NCBI GenBank assembly: GCA_944390085.1 | Contig: CALXOT010000138.1 | Location: 1 to 33,849, forward strand | DNA: 33,849 nt | Direction of reading: 5' to 3' | Origin: an uncultured Succinivibrionaceae bacterium | GTDB lineage: Bacteria; Pseudomonadota; Gammaproteobacteria; Enterobacterales; Succinivibrionaceae | Shown here: positions 8,348-18,046 of the stretch, one piece after another | How positions within the stretch are numbered: position 1 is the first letter of the stretch | How the letters are laid out: the number at the start of each line of letters is the position of its first letter | Made by a program: the position numbers and the translations under genes | Notes under the pieces: generated by a model | What the model saw: only the letters and a program-made list of their open reading frames with translations | Databases searched by the model: none | What the model was told of the DNA's origin: nothing

Positions 8348-8456
8348 CCGTAGCTTTAAGCAAGTTCAGATCACATACAAGTTTCTCCCCGCGATCTGGA
8401 GTGCAGATCTTGTCATCACAAAGCTTTCTGCAGGCATAAACAACAGAAAGCTACGG
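8348..8456. repeat. Nested inverted repeats upstream of era
   Basis: CCGTAGCTTT (8348-8357) is perfectly inverted as AAAGCTACGG (8447-8456). Inside it, AGCTTTCTG (8422-8430) is inverted as CAGAAAGCT (8444-8452) with a 13-base loop. The right arm is shared, so the two structures are alternatives in RNA. The right-hand hairpin loop includes the candidate -10 box of era. Confidence 0.6.
8410..8440 (+). promoter_or_regulatory. Possible promoter for era
   Basis: TTGTCA (8410-8415, five of six consensus bases) and CATAAA (8435-8440) with a 19-base spacer, or GCATAA with 18. Era is cut off from rnc by the island and needs its own promoter or long readthrough; this is the best pair seen. Confidence 0.3.
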
Positions 8457-8538
8457 TATCTTGAACGAAAACAAAAAAAACGGAGGACGGCAATTTTTAT
8501 CTCGCTTAAAGATGCGGGAATATCCTTGCCGTGAATTG

Positions 8539-9441
8539 ATGGAAAATCAGAAATTCGGCTTTGTAGCCATTATCGGCCGTCCTAATGTCGGCAAATCCAC
8601 CCTGATGAACCACATCCTGGGGCAGAAGATCAGTATTACCTCCAGACGGCCGCAGACTACCCGCAACCGGGTGCTGGGCATTGACACTGAGGGTATTTAT
8701 CAGACGGTGTATGTGGATACCCCGGGACTGCACCGTGAGGAAAAGCGTGCCATCAACCGGCTGATGAACCGCGCGGCTGAAAGTGCGCTCGGTGATGTGG
8801 AGCTGATTTTACTGGTGGTGGATGCCACCTTGTGGACTGATGATGACGAGATGGTGTTCTCCAAGTTAGAGCAGAGCAAGGTACCGGTGGTACTGGTCAT
8901 CAATAAGATTGATAAGGTTCGCGACAAAGATACGCTGCTGCCCTTAATTGAGAGATTGAGCTTAAGGCTTAAGTTCAAGGACATTGTGCCGGTGTCGGCA
9001 GCGCATGGCACTAACCTGGATAGGCTTAAGGAAATTGTGCGCGCCTCCCTGCCTGACGGGGAGCATTGCTTTGATGATGACAGTATCACTGACCGCTCAT
9101 CACGTTTTATGGCTGCAGAACTTATCCGCGAGAAGCTGATGCGGCAGATGGGCGATGAGCTGCCCTACAGTGCCACGGTAGAGATTCAGGAATTTAAGGA
9201 AGAGGAAAAGTTGCTGCGCATCAGCGCGGTGATCCTGGTTGAGCGCAACGGACAGAAGAAGATGGTGATCGGCGCCGGTGGCTCGCGCATCAAGAAAATT
9301 GGCACTGATGCGCGTATTGATATGGAAAAGCTGTTTGGGCAAAAGGTATTCCTATCTATCTTTGTCAAGGTCAAGGCCGGCTGGGCCGATGACGCCCGGG
9401 CCTTAAAGAGCCTTGGTTATGCGGATTTTGAGGATAAGTGA
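8539..9441 (+). CDS. era: GTPase Era, 16S rRNA/30S assembly factor
   Basis: Essential Ras-like GTPase that binds the 3' end of 16S rRNA and assists 30S maturation. It is 300 aa (E. coli 301). GRPNVGKS is at 13-20, DTPG at 60-63 and NKID at 122-125; SAAHG follows. A C-terminal KH domain contains [21 protein letters not shown] 8539 matches the E. coli N-terminus, but no good ribosome site precedes it. The frame is open upstream, with further possible starts at ATG 8512 and TTG 8461 (326 aa). The changed upstream context comes from the inserted island. TGATG junction with recO. Confidence 0.96.
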   Translation: MENQKFGFVAIIGRPNVGKSTLMNHILGQKISITSRRPQTTRNRVLGIDTEGIYQTVYVDTPGLHREEKRAINRLMNRAAESALGDVELILLVVDATLWTDDDEMVFSKLEQSKVPVVLVINKIDKVRDKDTLLPLIERLSLRLKFKDIVPVSAAHGTNLDRLKEIVRASLPDGEHCFDDDSITDRSSRFMAAELIREKLMRQMGDELPYSATVEIQEFKEEEKLLRISAVILVERNGQKKMVIGAGGSRIKKIGTDARIDMEKLFGQKVFLSIFVKVKAGWADDARALKSLGYADFEDK

Positions 9442-10202
9442 TGCCGGAGCTGCTGCAGGCAGAGCCGTGCTTTATCATTCACGCACGCGCTTATAAGGAA
9501 AGAAGCCGCCTGCTTGAGATCTTCACCCTCAATTACGGCCGGATCTGCGTGATGGCCCGTGCGGTGAAAAAACCGGCACTGCAGGCGCTGCTGCAGCCCT
9601 TTGTCCCGTTAAAGCTTGATCTCCTAAGGGGGCGCAGCGAGATCTGGAATTTGTCTGAGTGCTGGGAAGCGGGCTCTGAAATCAGGCTGAGGCTGCCGCT
9701 ATCCTTGTGTGCCTCCTATTTAAATGAGCTGCTGTACTATCTGTTAAAGCCAGGCGATCCGGCTGCGGAACTGTTTGGCTCATACCTGTCTGCATTGCGG
9801 GCTCTGGAACAGGAAAAGGAGAGTGAAATTGCGCTGCGGCGCTTTGAGCTTACCTTGTTGGAACATCTGGGGATGGCCCCGGATTTTTCTTGTTTTAACC
9901 AAAGCCTCTATCCAGGCTACCCGGGGGCGGATCCTGATCAGCCTATTCCAGCTGATGCTTTGTTTTGCTACAGCCTGCAGCAGGGATTTTGTCCGGTAAA
10001 TCGAAGTGAAGCACAAAATTGTCCATTGCCGGTTTTAAGTGTAAGGCAGCTTAAATTACTCGCAGCCCAAGATCTGACGCTGCCTGAGAGCCAAAAAGCT
10101 TTAAAATTGCTGACGCGTTTTTGCCTGAACGCGCTGTTAAACGGCAGGATACTTAAAAGCAGGCAGTTGTACCGGGATTATCTGCACAGCATATCAGCTT
10201 AG
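9441..10202 (+). CDS. recO: DNA repair protein RecO
   Basis: Recombination mediator that works with RecR (and RecF) to load RecA on SSB-coated single-stranded DNA and anneals strands. It is 253 aa from ATG 9441 (E. coli 242). The N-terminal OB-fold is seen in FIIHARAYKERSRLLEIFT and ALLQPFVPLKLDL. The helical domain has SYLNELLYYLL and ALRRFELTLLEHLG, and the end has LNGRILKSRQLYRDY, all alignable with E. coli. GTG 9438 is one codon earlier. Its ATG overlaps the era stop (TGATG), the normal era-recO coupling. Confidence 0.95.
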   Translation: MPELLQAEPCFIIHARAYKERSRLLEIFTLNYGRICVMARAVKKPALQALLQPFVPLKLDLLRGRSEIWNLSECWEAGSEIRLRLPLSLCASYLNELLYYLLKPGDPAAELFGSYLSALRALEQEKESEIALRRFELTLLEHLGMAPDFSCFNQSLYPGYPGADPDQPIPADALFCYSLQQGFCPVNRSEAQNCPLPVLSVRQLKLLAAQDLTLPESQKALKLLTRFCLNALLNGRILKSRQLYRDYLHSISA

Positions 10203-10225
10203 GCTGCAACAGCTACGGGGTTAAG

Positions 10226-11599
10226 ATGGCGGTTTTTTATCAGGAAAAAAAGAAAAGGACAGTGTTAAAGCCCTTTGAGATCACGGCAGAGGACCTTGAT
10301 CTGCAGGGGCGCGGAGTGGCCAAGGCCATGGGGCGCACCTGGTTTATTCCCGGTGTGCTGCCCGGGGAGCAGGCCAAGGTGATGCCAGAGGGCAGCCGGG
10401 ATCTTACCGGTACTGCACGGGTAATAAAACTGCTTAAGGCTTCAGACAAGCGGCAGCTTCCGGATTGTGCAGTCAGTGCAAGCTGTGGGGGCTGCCCGCT
10501 TATCCATCTGCCGCAGCAGCTTGCCATGGATGCCAAGGTAAAGGCGGTGCGCCGGCTGTTCTATAAAAATTGCGCGCTTAACTTAGATGAGCCTGATTTT
10601 GTGGAAATGGGGGCTGCAACCCATTACCGCCGCGCCTGCCGTCTGAGCGTGCGGCTTAATCATGGCAAGGTGGAGCTTGGTTTCCGTGAGCGTAGTTCAC
10701 ATGAACTGACGGCAGTTTCTGCCTGTGCCGCCTTAAGTTCCCGGCTTAATTTGCTGTTACCTGAGGTAACGGCACAGATCAATGCGCTTGAGGGCAAAAG
10801 GAAGGTCGGGCATGTGGAACTGGTGGACAGTGACGGGATCCCGGGATTGCTGCTGCGCCTGACATCTCCTTTAACTCCGGCTGATGAAAGCAAGCTGTGC
10901 GCCTTTGGCCAGGCCAGGCAAGTGTTGGTAAGCCTGGTGGAGGCACAGCCGCATCCGCTTACTGATGCTGAAGTACTAAGCGAAAGGGTGCTTACTGACA
11001 ATGCCGGGGAGTTTTTTCTGCAGGGGGCTGATGGCGGCAAGCCCTACCGGCTGTGGTTCAAGCCATCGGCATTTGTGCAGGTAAACAAGGAGATCAATGA
11101 GCGCCTGCAATCCCGGGTAGTGCAACAGATTCAGCAGCTGCCGGCAGGAGAACAGCGGTTTTTGGATCTGTTTTGCGGTCTTGGTAACTTTGCCTTTGCC
11201 CTGGCAGCTCAGGATGCAGGGGCACAGGTGACCGGAGTGGAAGTGGTTCCCGGCATGGTGGCAGAGGCCCGGGATAATGCGGCACGCAATGGCTTTGCAA
11301 ACCTTGAGTTTGTGCAGGCAGACTTAGAGGAGAGCTTTGAGGCGCAGCTCTGGGCTAAGCGGCAGTATACTGCAGTAGTGCTGGATCCGGGACGGCAGGG
11401 GGCAAAACGTGCGGTGCAGTTTTTAGCTGAGCTGAAAAGTCCATTAATTGTTATGATATCCTGTAACCCGCTGGCAGCTGCCCGTGACAGTGCCACGCTG
11501 CTGCGCTCCGGTTACCGCCTGAAGGCGTGGGGAGCTCTTGACATGTTCCCGCGCACTTCACACCTTGAGCTGATGCTCACTTTTGCCAGGCAGGAGTAG
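10226..11599 (+). CDS. rlmD: 23S rRNA (uracil-1939-C5)-methyltransferase RlmD
   Basis: SAM-dependent methyltransferase forming m5U1939 in 23S rRNA, 457 aa (E. coli 433). An N-terminal TRAM domain covers about 12-70. Iron-sulfur ligands are Cys81, Cys87, Cys90 and probably Cys167; the first three have the same numbering as E. coli. The SAM motif is FLDLFCGLGNFAFALA (312-327), DPGR is at 387-390 and the catalytic cysteine is Cys413 in ISCNP. It lies 3 bases before relA, the same rlmD-relA neighbourhood as in E. coli. The start has ACGGGG about 8 bases upstream. Confidence 0.95.
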   Translation: MAVFYQEKKKRTVLKPFEITAEDLDLQGRGVAKAMGRTWFIPGVLPGEQAKVMPEGSRDLTGTARVIKLLKASDKRQLPDCAVSASCGGCPLIHLPQQLAMDAKVKAVRRLFYKNCALNLDEPDFVEMGAATHYRRACRLSVRLNHGKVELGFRERSSHELTAVSACAALSSRLNLLLPEVTAQINALEGKRKVGHVELVDSDGIPGLLLRLTSPLTPADESKLCAFGQARQVLVSLVEAQPHPLTDAEVLSERVLTDNAGEFFLQGADGGKPYRLWFKPSAFVQVNKEINERLQSRVVQQIQQLPAGEQRFLDLFCGLGNFAFALAAQDAGAQVTGVEVVPGMVAEARDNAARNGFANLEFVQADLEESFEAQLWAKRQYTAVVLDPGRQGAKRAVQFLAELKSPLIVMISCNPLAAARDSATLLRSGYRLKAWGALDMFPRTSHLELMLTFARQE

Positions 11600-11602
11600 A
11601 TC

Positions 11603-13840
11603 ATGGTTGCCCTCAGAGATACGCATAAAGCATCCTTTGACTTTGAGCAATGGAGCAATGCCCTGGCCTTGCCTGCAGAGGACAAGGACAGACTGCACCG
11701 TGCGCATCTCTTCGTGATGGAGAAGATTGGCGATCGCAATAAGGAACTGGCACAGCGCCACTCCAATCTGTCAGCCGAGATAGTCGGGATCCTGATGACG
11801 CTGAATATGGACGTGGAGTCCTTGGAGGCAGCTTTCCTATACCCGGCCTTTGAGGATCATTTGATCACCAGGGACGAGGTGGAGGAAAAGTTCGGGGCCG
11901 GGGAGGCCAAGCTGCTGCTGGCGGTCAAGGACATGGAGGCCATCCGCTATCTGCAGAATTTAAGTCAGGGTCGTGATTTTTCCGGTGCCAAGGTCGACCG
12001 GGTGCGGCGCATGCTGCTTGCCATGGTGGACGATGTCCGGGCAGTGGTGATCAAGCTTGCAGAAAGGATAGCGGTGATCCGGGCTGCCAAGAAGGCCGAT
12101 GAAAAGGTAAGGCTGCTGATTGCCAAGGAAGTGTCCAATATCTATGCCCCGCTGGCCAACCGCCTGGGCATCGGTCAGCTCAAATGGGAACTTGAGGATC
12201 TGGCCTTCCGCTTCCTGCATGAAAAAACCTATAAACAGATTGCCCATGATCTGGGGGAGCGGCGTATTGACCGCGAAAAGTACATCGCCGCTTTTGTCGC
12301 TGAGCTCAAGGCTCTGCTCGATGCTGAAGGCATCCATGGCGAAGTCTACGGCAGGCCCAAGCATATCTACAGCATCTGGCGCAAGATGCAGAAAAAACAC
12401 CTGGAGTTTAATGAGCTCTACGATATCCGCGCCGTGAGGGTAGTGGTGGATACCATGCCAGAGTGCTATGCCGCCCTCGGCGTCATTCATACCAAATGGC
12501 AGCATCTGGCCAAGGAATTTGACGACTATATTGCCAACCCCAAGCCCAATGGTTACCAGTCCATTCATACGGTGGTGTTCGGTGATGGTGGCAAGGCCAT
12601 TGAGGTGCAGATCAGGACCAAGGCCATGCATCAGATGGCTGAGCTTGGCGTGGCGGCGCACTGGAAGTATAAGGAAGGTTCAGGCCAGGTATCTGGTGCC
12701 GAACAGCGCATCAATTTCTTGCGTAAGCTCTTGGCTTGGCGCGATGACATGGTCGAATCCGGTGCCCTGCTTGAAGAGTTCCGCAAGCAGGTGTTTGAAG
12801 ACCGGGTTTATGTCTTCACCCCGCAAGGAGAGGTTATAGATCTGCCCACCGGATCAACCCCGCTGGATTTTGCTTATCACATCCATACCATGGTGGGGCA
12901 TCGCTGCATCGGTGCCAAGGTAAACGGGCGCATTGTGCCTTATACCTATAAGCTTAAGACCGGTGAGCAGGTTGAGATCATCACGCAAAAAGAGCCCAAT
13001 CCCTCGCGTGACTGGATGAATGCGGATGCTGGCTTCTTAAAAACTAATAAGGCGCGCTCTAAGGTACAGGCCTGGTTCCGTAAGGTCGATTATGAGCGTA
13101 ACTTTGCCGATGGCTGCGAGATCGTGGAACGGGAGGTGGCAAGGCACAGCCTTAATCTGAATAAGGATCAGGTAGCCTCGCTGTTAAAAGACAAGCTGGA
13201 GCGCTTTAACGTCAAAACGGTGGATGATGTTTATGCCGGGGTGGGCGCGGGCGATATCAAGATAAATCAGATTATTGCCTATCTTGAGGAACGTACCGGC
13301 AAGCGCACGGAAAATGAACGTGAGCCTGATCTGGCCTCCCTGGTGAGCTCCGGCAAAAACAACCGCCAGCTGATACATCAGCGCAGCAACAAAAGCGGCA
13401 TTATCGTGGATGGGGTGGGCAATATGATGACCCACATCGCCAGATGCTGCCAGCCGATCCCGGGAGATCGGATAGTAGGCTTTATCACGCAGGGGCGTGG
13501 GATCTCCATTCACCGCCAGGACTGTCCGCAGGTGCGCAATTTGATAAAGACCAGTCCGGAGCGCATGGTAAAAGCCCAATGGGGGAGTGCTACTTCCGAT
13601 GCTGGCTATACTGCCACCTTGCGGGTGATCGCCCCTGACTATTCCGGTTTACTGCGTGATGTGACTACAGTGATCGCCAATGAAAAGCTCAATGTGCTGG
13701 GAGTACGCTCACGTATTGACCGCATGAAGGATCTTTCAATTATTGATGTGGATCTGATGCTGGTAGGAGTGACTTCGTTAGGTCGACTGATAGAAAAACT
13801 TAAGGCAGTGCCTAAGGTCAGGAGCGTAAAACGCTTGTAG
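11603..13840 (+). CDS. relA: GTP pyrophosphokinase RelA, (p)ppGpp synthetase I
   Basis: Ribosome-bound enzyme that makes (p)ppGpp when uncharged tRNA enters the A site. It is 745 aa (E. coli 744), alignable throughout. The N-terminal hydrolase domain is degenerate: the HD motif region reads LYPAFEDH. The synthetase domain has YGRPKHIYSIWRKMQKK and EFDD (305-308) in EFDDYIANPKPNGYQS; an acidic ExDD motif is the mark of synthase-only RelA. TGS domain (VYVFTPQGEVIDLPTGSTPL), zinc-finger region ARCCQPIPGD and C-terminal ACT domain are all present. GGAG lies 6 bases before ATG 11603, overlapping the rlmD end. No mazEF or mazG follows. Confidence 0.97.
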   Translation: MVALRDTHKASFDFEQWSNALALPAEDKDRLHRAHLFVMEKIGDRNKELAQRHSNLSAEIVGILMTLNMDVESLEAAFLYPAFEDHLITRDEVEEKFGAGEAKLLLAVKDMEAIRYLQNLSQGRDFSGAKVDRVRRMLLAMVDDVRAVVIKLAERIAVIRAAKKADEKVRLLIAKEVSNIYAPLANRLGIGQLKWELEDLAFRFLHEKTYKQIAHDLGERRIDREKYIAAFVAELKALLDAEGIHGEVYGRPKHIYSIWRKMQKKHLEFNELYDIRAVRVVVDTMPECYAALGVIHTKWQHLAKEFDDYIANPKPNGYQSIHTVVFGDGGKAIEVQIRTKAMHQMAELGVAAHWKYKEGSGQVSGAEQRINFLRKLLAWRDDMVESGALLEEFRKQVFEDRVYVFTPQGEVIDLPTGSTPLDFAYHIHTMVGHRCIGAKVNGRIVPYTYKLKTGEQVEIITQKEPNPSRDWMNADAGFLKTNKARSKVQAWFRKVDYERNFADGCEIVEREVARHSLNLNKDQVASLLKDKLERFNVKTVDDVYAGVGAGDIKINQIIAYLEERTGKRTENEREPDLASLVSSGKNNRQLIHQRSNKSGIIVDGVGNMMTHIARCCQPIPGDRIVGFITQGRGISIHRQDCPQVRNLIKTSPERMVKAQWGSATSDAGYTATLRVIAPDYSGLLRDVTTVIANEKLNVLGVRSRIDRMKDLSIIDVDLMLVGVTSLGRLIEKLKAVPKVRSVKRL

Positions 13841-13926
13841 CAAGAGTTATTTGGGAATTGAGGATTTTAGCTTCAGCATGTGGGGGCAGACTGTTTTCTG
13901 GTGCCGTAATCCTGGCTGCTTCAGTT

Positions 13927-13977
13927 CACTGGTAACAGTGTGATCAGATACGTGAGCATAAATAAAAATGTTATAGT
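13927..13977 (+). promoter_or_regulatory. Possible operator and promoter of the two-gene unit
   Basis: CACTG-GTAA-CAGTG forms a short perfect palindrome at 13927-13940. A TATAGT box lies at 13972-13977 with only a poor -35 (TACGTG, 13949-13954). The gap from relA is 221 bases, so independent transcription is plausible. Confidence 0.35.
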
Positions 13978-14061
13978 AAGCTGCAGTTGTATTTAGATGT
14001 CAGTCATGGCCCATGAAATTACAGATCTCAAATTGCAGATAATGTTAACTGGAAATATCAA

Positions 14062-14688
14062 ATGCCATCATTAAGTGATACAGAAATAGCAGAGGCAAGA
14101 GCAAAAGGTCTTTTGGTAATCGATCCTTTTATTGCTGATAATCTGCAGCCTGGAAGTATTGATCTGACTTTGTATAAATTTATTGAGGTATTAGATGACA
14201 GTCAACCTGTTATTCTTCCTGTAGGCAAGGAAGATATTGAGCGCAGAACCAAGGTTGTTGATATTAGTACGGGGTATGTACTAAAAGCCGGCAGTTTTGT
14301 TACAGGTTACAGTAATGAGCAAATCCGTTTGCCCAGCAATATAAATGGCATTATAACCAATCGCAACAGCCTGGCTAGAATTGGTTTAAATGCCGGGATC
14401 AGTTCTTATATTAATCCTGGTTTTCACGGCAGAAAGGTGATCGTAATTAAAAATGAAAGTAGAGCTGATATTACGATTAAGGCCGGGCTCAGGATCTGTC
14501 AGTTAGTGCTTTTTCATTTAGGATCAGAAACGCTGCGCAGTTATGATAACCGGCATAATGAAGCTGAAATTCTAAGCAAACTTAAGGAAAAGGGGAATGG
14601 TTCTGCACGCAGAACACCGGGGATTGACGACAGTCTGTCTGATTTTTTAAACAAACGGATAGCCCAGATGGCAGGGAATTTGTCATGA
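14062..14688 (+). CDS. dCTP deaminase/dUTPase-fold protein lacking the catalytic glutamate
   Basis: A 208-aa protein of the trimeric dCTP deaminase/dUTPase fold. Family landmarks are QPGSIDLTL (29-37), NRNSLARIGL (100-109, matching the E. coli Dcd RSSLARLGL phosphate-binding loop) and INPGFHG (117-123). Two key positions differ: the Asp of the IDPG motif is Asn118, and the residue equivalent to Glu138, the general base of E. coli Dcd, is Val128 (GRKVIVIKN instead of GCIVLEFYN). Ordinary deamination or dUTP hydrolysis therefore looks unlikely, while nucleotide binding may be kept. A 40-residue C-terminal tail follows the fold. The ribosome site is weak (GGAAA). The gene is A+T-richer than its neighbours, and its stop overlaps the next start (ATGA). 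Confidence 0.85.
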   Translation: MPSLSDTEIAEARAKGLLVIDPFIADNLQPGSIDLTLYKFIEVLDDSQPVILPVGKEDIERRTKVVDISTGYVLKAGSFVTGYSNEQIRLPSNINGIITNRNSLARIGLNAGISSYINPGFHGRKVIVIKNESRADITIKAGLRICQLVLFHLGSETLRSYDNRHNEAEILSKLKEKGNGSARRTPGIDDSLSDFLNKRIAQMAGNLS

Positions 14689-15143
14689 ACAAAAACCTTG
14701 CAAAGCAGAACATTAAACAATTGCTGTTGCAGAAAACTGAGCTGCCTGAGCAGATATTGCTGGATTTGGCAAAACAGAAGCTTTCCAATATTTATTCAGC
14801 TACAGGAAGAGATAGCAGCCGGATTGGGAAGGAAGAGTTAAATAAATTTATAGAACAAAATTACACTAGTTTAGCTAAAGACAGCGATAAGATTTTAGAC
14901 GAACTGTGTACTGAAGCTATTCCAGGGCATTGGATAAAAGGTTTTCTGTTAAATTTTGGTGTGCTGTCTGTTTTTCTGGTCGTGCCTATTTATCCCTTGG
15001 TCAAATATGCTGTCTGTATCTGGAGGAATGTGCCGTTTGATACAAGTGAATTTGCTTCCTGCGTGATAGCAATTTTACTATTGTCTATCTTATTTTTAGC
15101 TTCAGCTTGTGCTGTCATTAAAGATAATCTCAGAAAAGTATGA
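14685..15143 (+). CDS. Small protein with two C-terminal membrane helices, partner of the preceding gene
   Basis: A 152-aa protein of no family I recognise. Residues 1-82 are hydrophilic and probably helical (AKQNIKQLLLQKTELPEQIL, EELNKFIEQNY). Two hydrophobic segments follow at about 86-108 (FLLNFGVLSVFLVVPIYPL) and 124-145 (ASCVIAILLLSILFLASAC), with a short basic tail DNLRKV. It starts within the stop of the upstream gene and has AGGGAA 6 bases before its ATG, so the two proteins are probably made together in fixed ratio. A membrane effector controlled by the soluble nucleotide-binding-fold protein is inferred, not shown. Confidence 0.8.
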   Translation: MNKNLAKQNIKQLLLQKTELPEQILLDLAKQKLSNIYSATGRDSSRIGKEELNKFIEQNYTSLAKDSDKILDELCTEAIPGHWIKGFLLNFGVLSVFLVVPIYPLVKYAVCIWRNVPFDTSEFASCVIAILLLSILFLASACAVIKDNLRKV

Positions 15144-15165
15144 TGGGTATCTTGCCTTGGACTTG

Positions 15166-15227
15166 AAAAAATCTGGGCGCTTGACCCCTGACCTGAAGGT
15201 CAGAGGATTGCGCGCCCAGATTTTTTT
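15166..15227 (+). terminator. Strong two-tier intrinsic terminator, probably bidirectional
   Basis: A6TCTGGGCGC (15166-15180) pairs perfectly with GCGCCCAGAT7 (15212-15227), giving a long stem with an A-run before and a T-run after. Its loop holds a second perfect stem, CTGACC/GGTCAG (15188-15193 and 15198-15203, TGAA loop). It ends the two-gene unit and insulates pyrG. Confidence 0.9.
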
Positions 15228-15278
15228 CAATGAATCTTGAGGCTGCCGGAATAAAAGTACAGAGTGAAAGCAGCAGTT

Positions 15279-16982
<1,704 letters not shown>

Positions 16983-17000
16983 AGAGCCGGAGGCGGTTAA

Positions 17001-17294
17001 ATGCGCGTGCTCAGCCTGCTGTTGCTCTGTGCCATTGCTTTTCTTTGCTACGATATGTATGCAGGGCGCAATGGCTATCTGAGCTATCAGGAAGCAAGCG
17101 CTGAGCTGGAGCTGCAAAAACAGCGCGCGCAGCTGTTAAACCGGCGCTATCAGGCGGCACAGGACGAGCTTAACGATTTAAAGCAGGGCAATGCCGCCAT
17201 TGAGGAGCTGGCTCGCAGTGAGCTTGGCCTGATTAAGGAAGGCGAGGTTTTCTACCGCGTGATTGGCGGGGGACAGACGGGACATGGACAGTAA
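17001..17294 (+). CDS. ftsB: Cell division protein FtsB
   Basis: Bitopic membrane protein of the FtsQLB divisome complex, 97 aa (E. coli 103). One membrane helix is at about 2-20 (VLSLLLLCAIAFLCYDMY). A periplasmic coiled coil follows at about 28-68 (ELELQKQRAQLLNRRYQAAQ), then the conserved IEELARSELGLIKEGEVFYRV. The gene sits directly before ispD as in E. coli and overlaps it by 11 bases. Confidence 0.93.
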   Translation: MRVLSLLLLCAIAFLCYDMYAGRNGYLSYQEASAELELQKQRAQLLNRRYQAAQDELNDLKQGNAAIEELARSELGLIKEGEVFYRVIGGGQTGHGQ

Positions 17295-18006
17295 AGGGCA
17301 ACTGAAACTGGACGTGGTAGTGCCGGCGGCCGGAGTGGGGCGGCGCATGGGCGCGGCTGTGCCCAAGCAATACCTTAAGCTGCAGGGGCAGACGATTCTG
17401 GAGCTGACGCTGGCAAAGCTGCTGGCCTGTTCCTGTGTCAGTCAGGTAATCGTGGCCTTAAGCCAGGAAGACCCTTACTTTGATACTTTGGAGATCAGTA
17501 AAGATCCCCGCATCATCAGAACCGCGGGCGGGGCGGAGCGCCCTGACAGCGTGCTGGCTGGCCTTTATCTTGCCCATAGCCCGTGGGTGCTGGTACATGA
17601 TGCCGTGCGCCCTCTGGTCAGCCCTGCTGATATTGAAAAGCTGGTTACCGCCTGTGTGCAGGCAGATTGCGGGGGCATCCTGGCAGCCCCGGCGGTGGAC
17701 AGCCTGAAACTGGTACAGCCCAAGGGTTCTGCTGGCGATGAAGCGCAGCTTTTGATTGAGCGCAATTTGCCACGCGATCTGATCTTCAGGGCACTGACCC
17801 CGCAGTGTTTTAAGCGTGAGCAGCTTACTTTGGCTCTGCACAGTGCGCTGCAGCAGGGCATGCCGGTCACCGATGAGGCCAGTGCCATGGAACAGGCTGG
17901 TTATCCCTGCCAGATAGTGCCGGGCAGAACCGATAACTTTAAGATCACCACCAAAGAGGATTTGCAGCTGGCCGCGGCGCTGCTTGGCAATATTTGCCCT
18001 GCCTGA
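17284..18006 (+). CDS. ispD: 2-C-methyl-D-erythritol 4-phosphate cytidylyltransferase
   Basis: Third step of the MEP isoprenoid pathway: couples MEP with CTP to give CDP-ME. It is 241 aa from ATG 17284 (E. coli 236). Motifs are VVPAAGVGRRMG with PKQYL (CTP binding), VLVHDAVRPLVS, TPQCFKREQL, TDEASAMEQAG and GRTDNFKIT, all family landmarks. The frame also opens at TTG 17263, which would add seven residues; ATG is preferred for alignment with E. coli. It overlaps the ftsB end. Confidence 0.96.
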   Translation: MDSKGQLKLDVVVPAAGVGRRMGAAVPKQYLKLQGQTILELTLAKLLACSCVSQVIVALSQEDPYFDTLEISKDPRIIRTAGGAERPDSVLAGLYLAHSPWVLVHDAVRPLVSPADIEKLVTACVQADCGGILAAPAVDSLKLVQPKGSAGDEAQLLIERNLPRDLIFRALTPQCFKREQLTLALHSALQQGMPVTDEASAMEQAGYPCQIVPGRTDNFKITTKEDLQLAAALLGNICPA

Positions 18007-18046
18007 TTGAGCGGATCCTTACAGTACAGGTTCACTGATTTCTCTT

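Larger units (their letters stand above)
8286..8534 (+). pseudogene. Remnant of a family 25 glycosyltransferase (LOS/LPS type), N-terminus only
   Basis: An 82-codon frame opens with MEIKTFVIHLERETARRAEI and reaches YKFLPAIWSADL. That resembles the start of glycosyltransferase family 25 proteins (FVINLERxxxRR..., then YxFFxAVxG). Full members are roughly 250 aa; here the similarity ends after about 42 residues and the rest of the frame is encoded by inverted-repeat DNA. The catalytic part is missing, so this is most likely a decayed fragment carried by the island rather than a working enzyme. The family call rests on motif memory only. Confidence 0.55.

Noticed and set aside
11960-12661. 233-codon open frame on the reverse strand
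   Set aside because: Lies wholly inside relA, which is a full-length match to RelA; the reverse frame shows no recognisable motif and is a by-product of codon bias.
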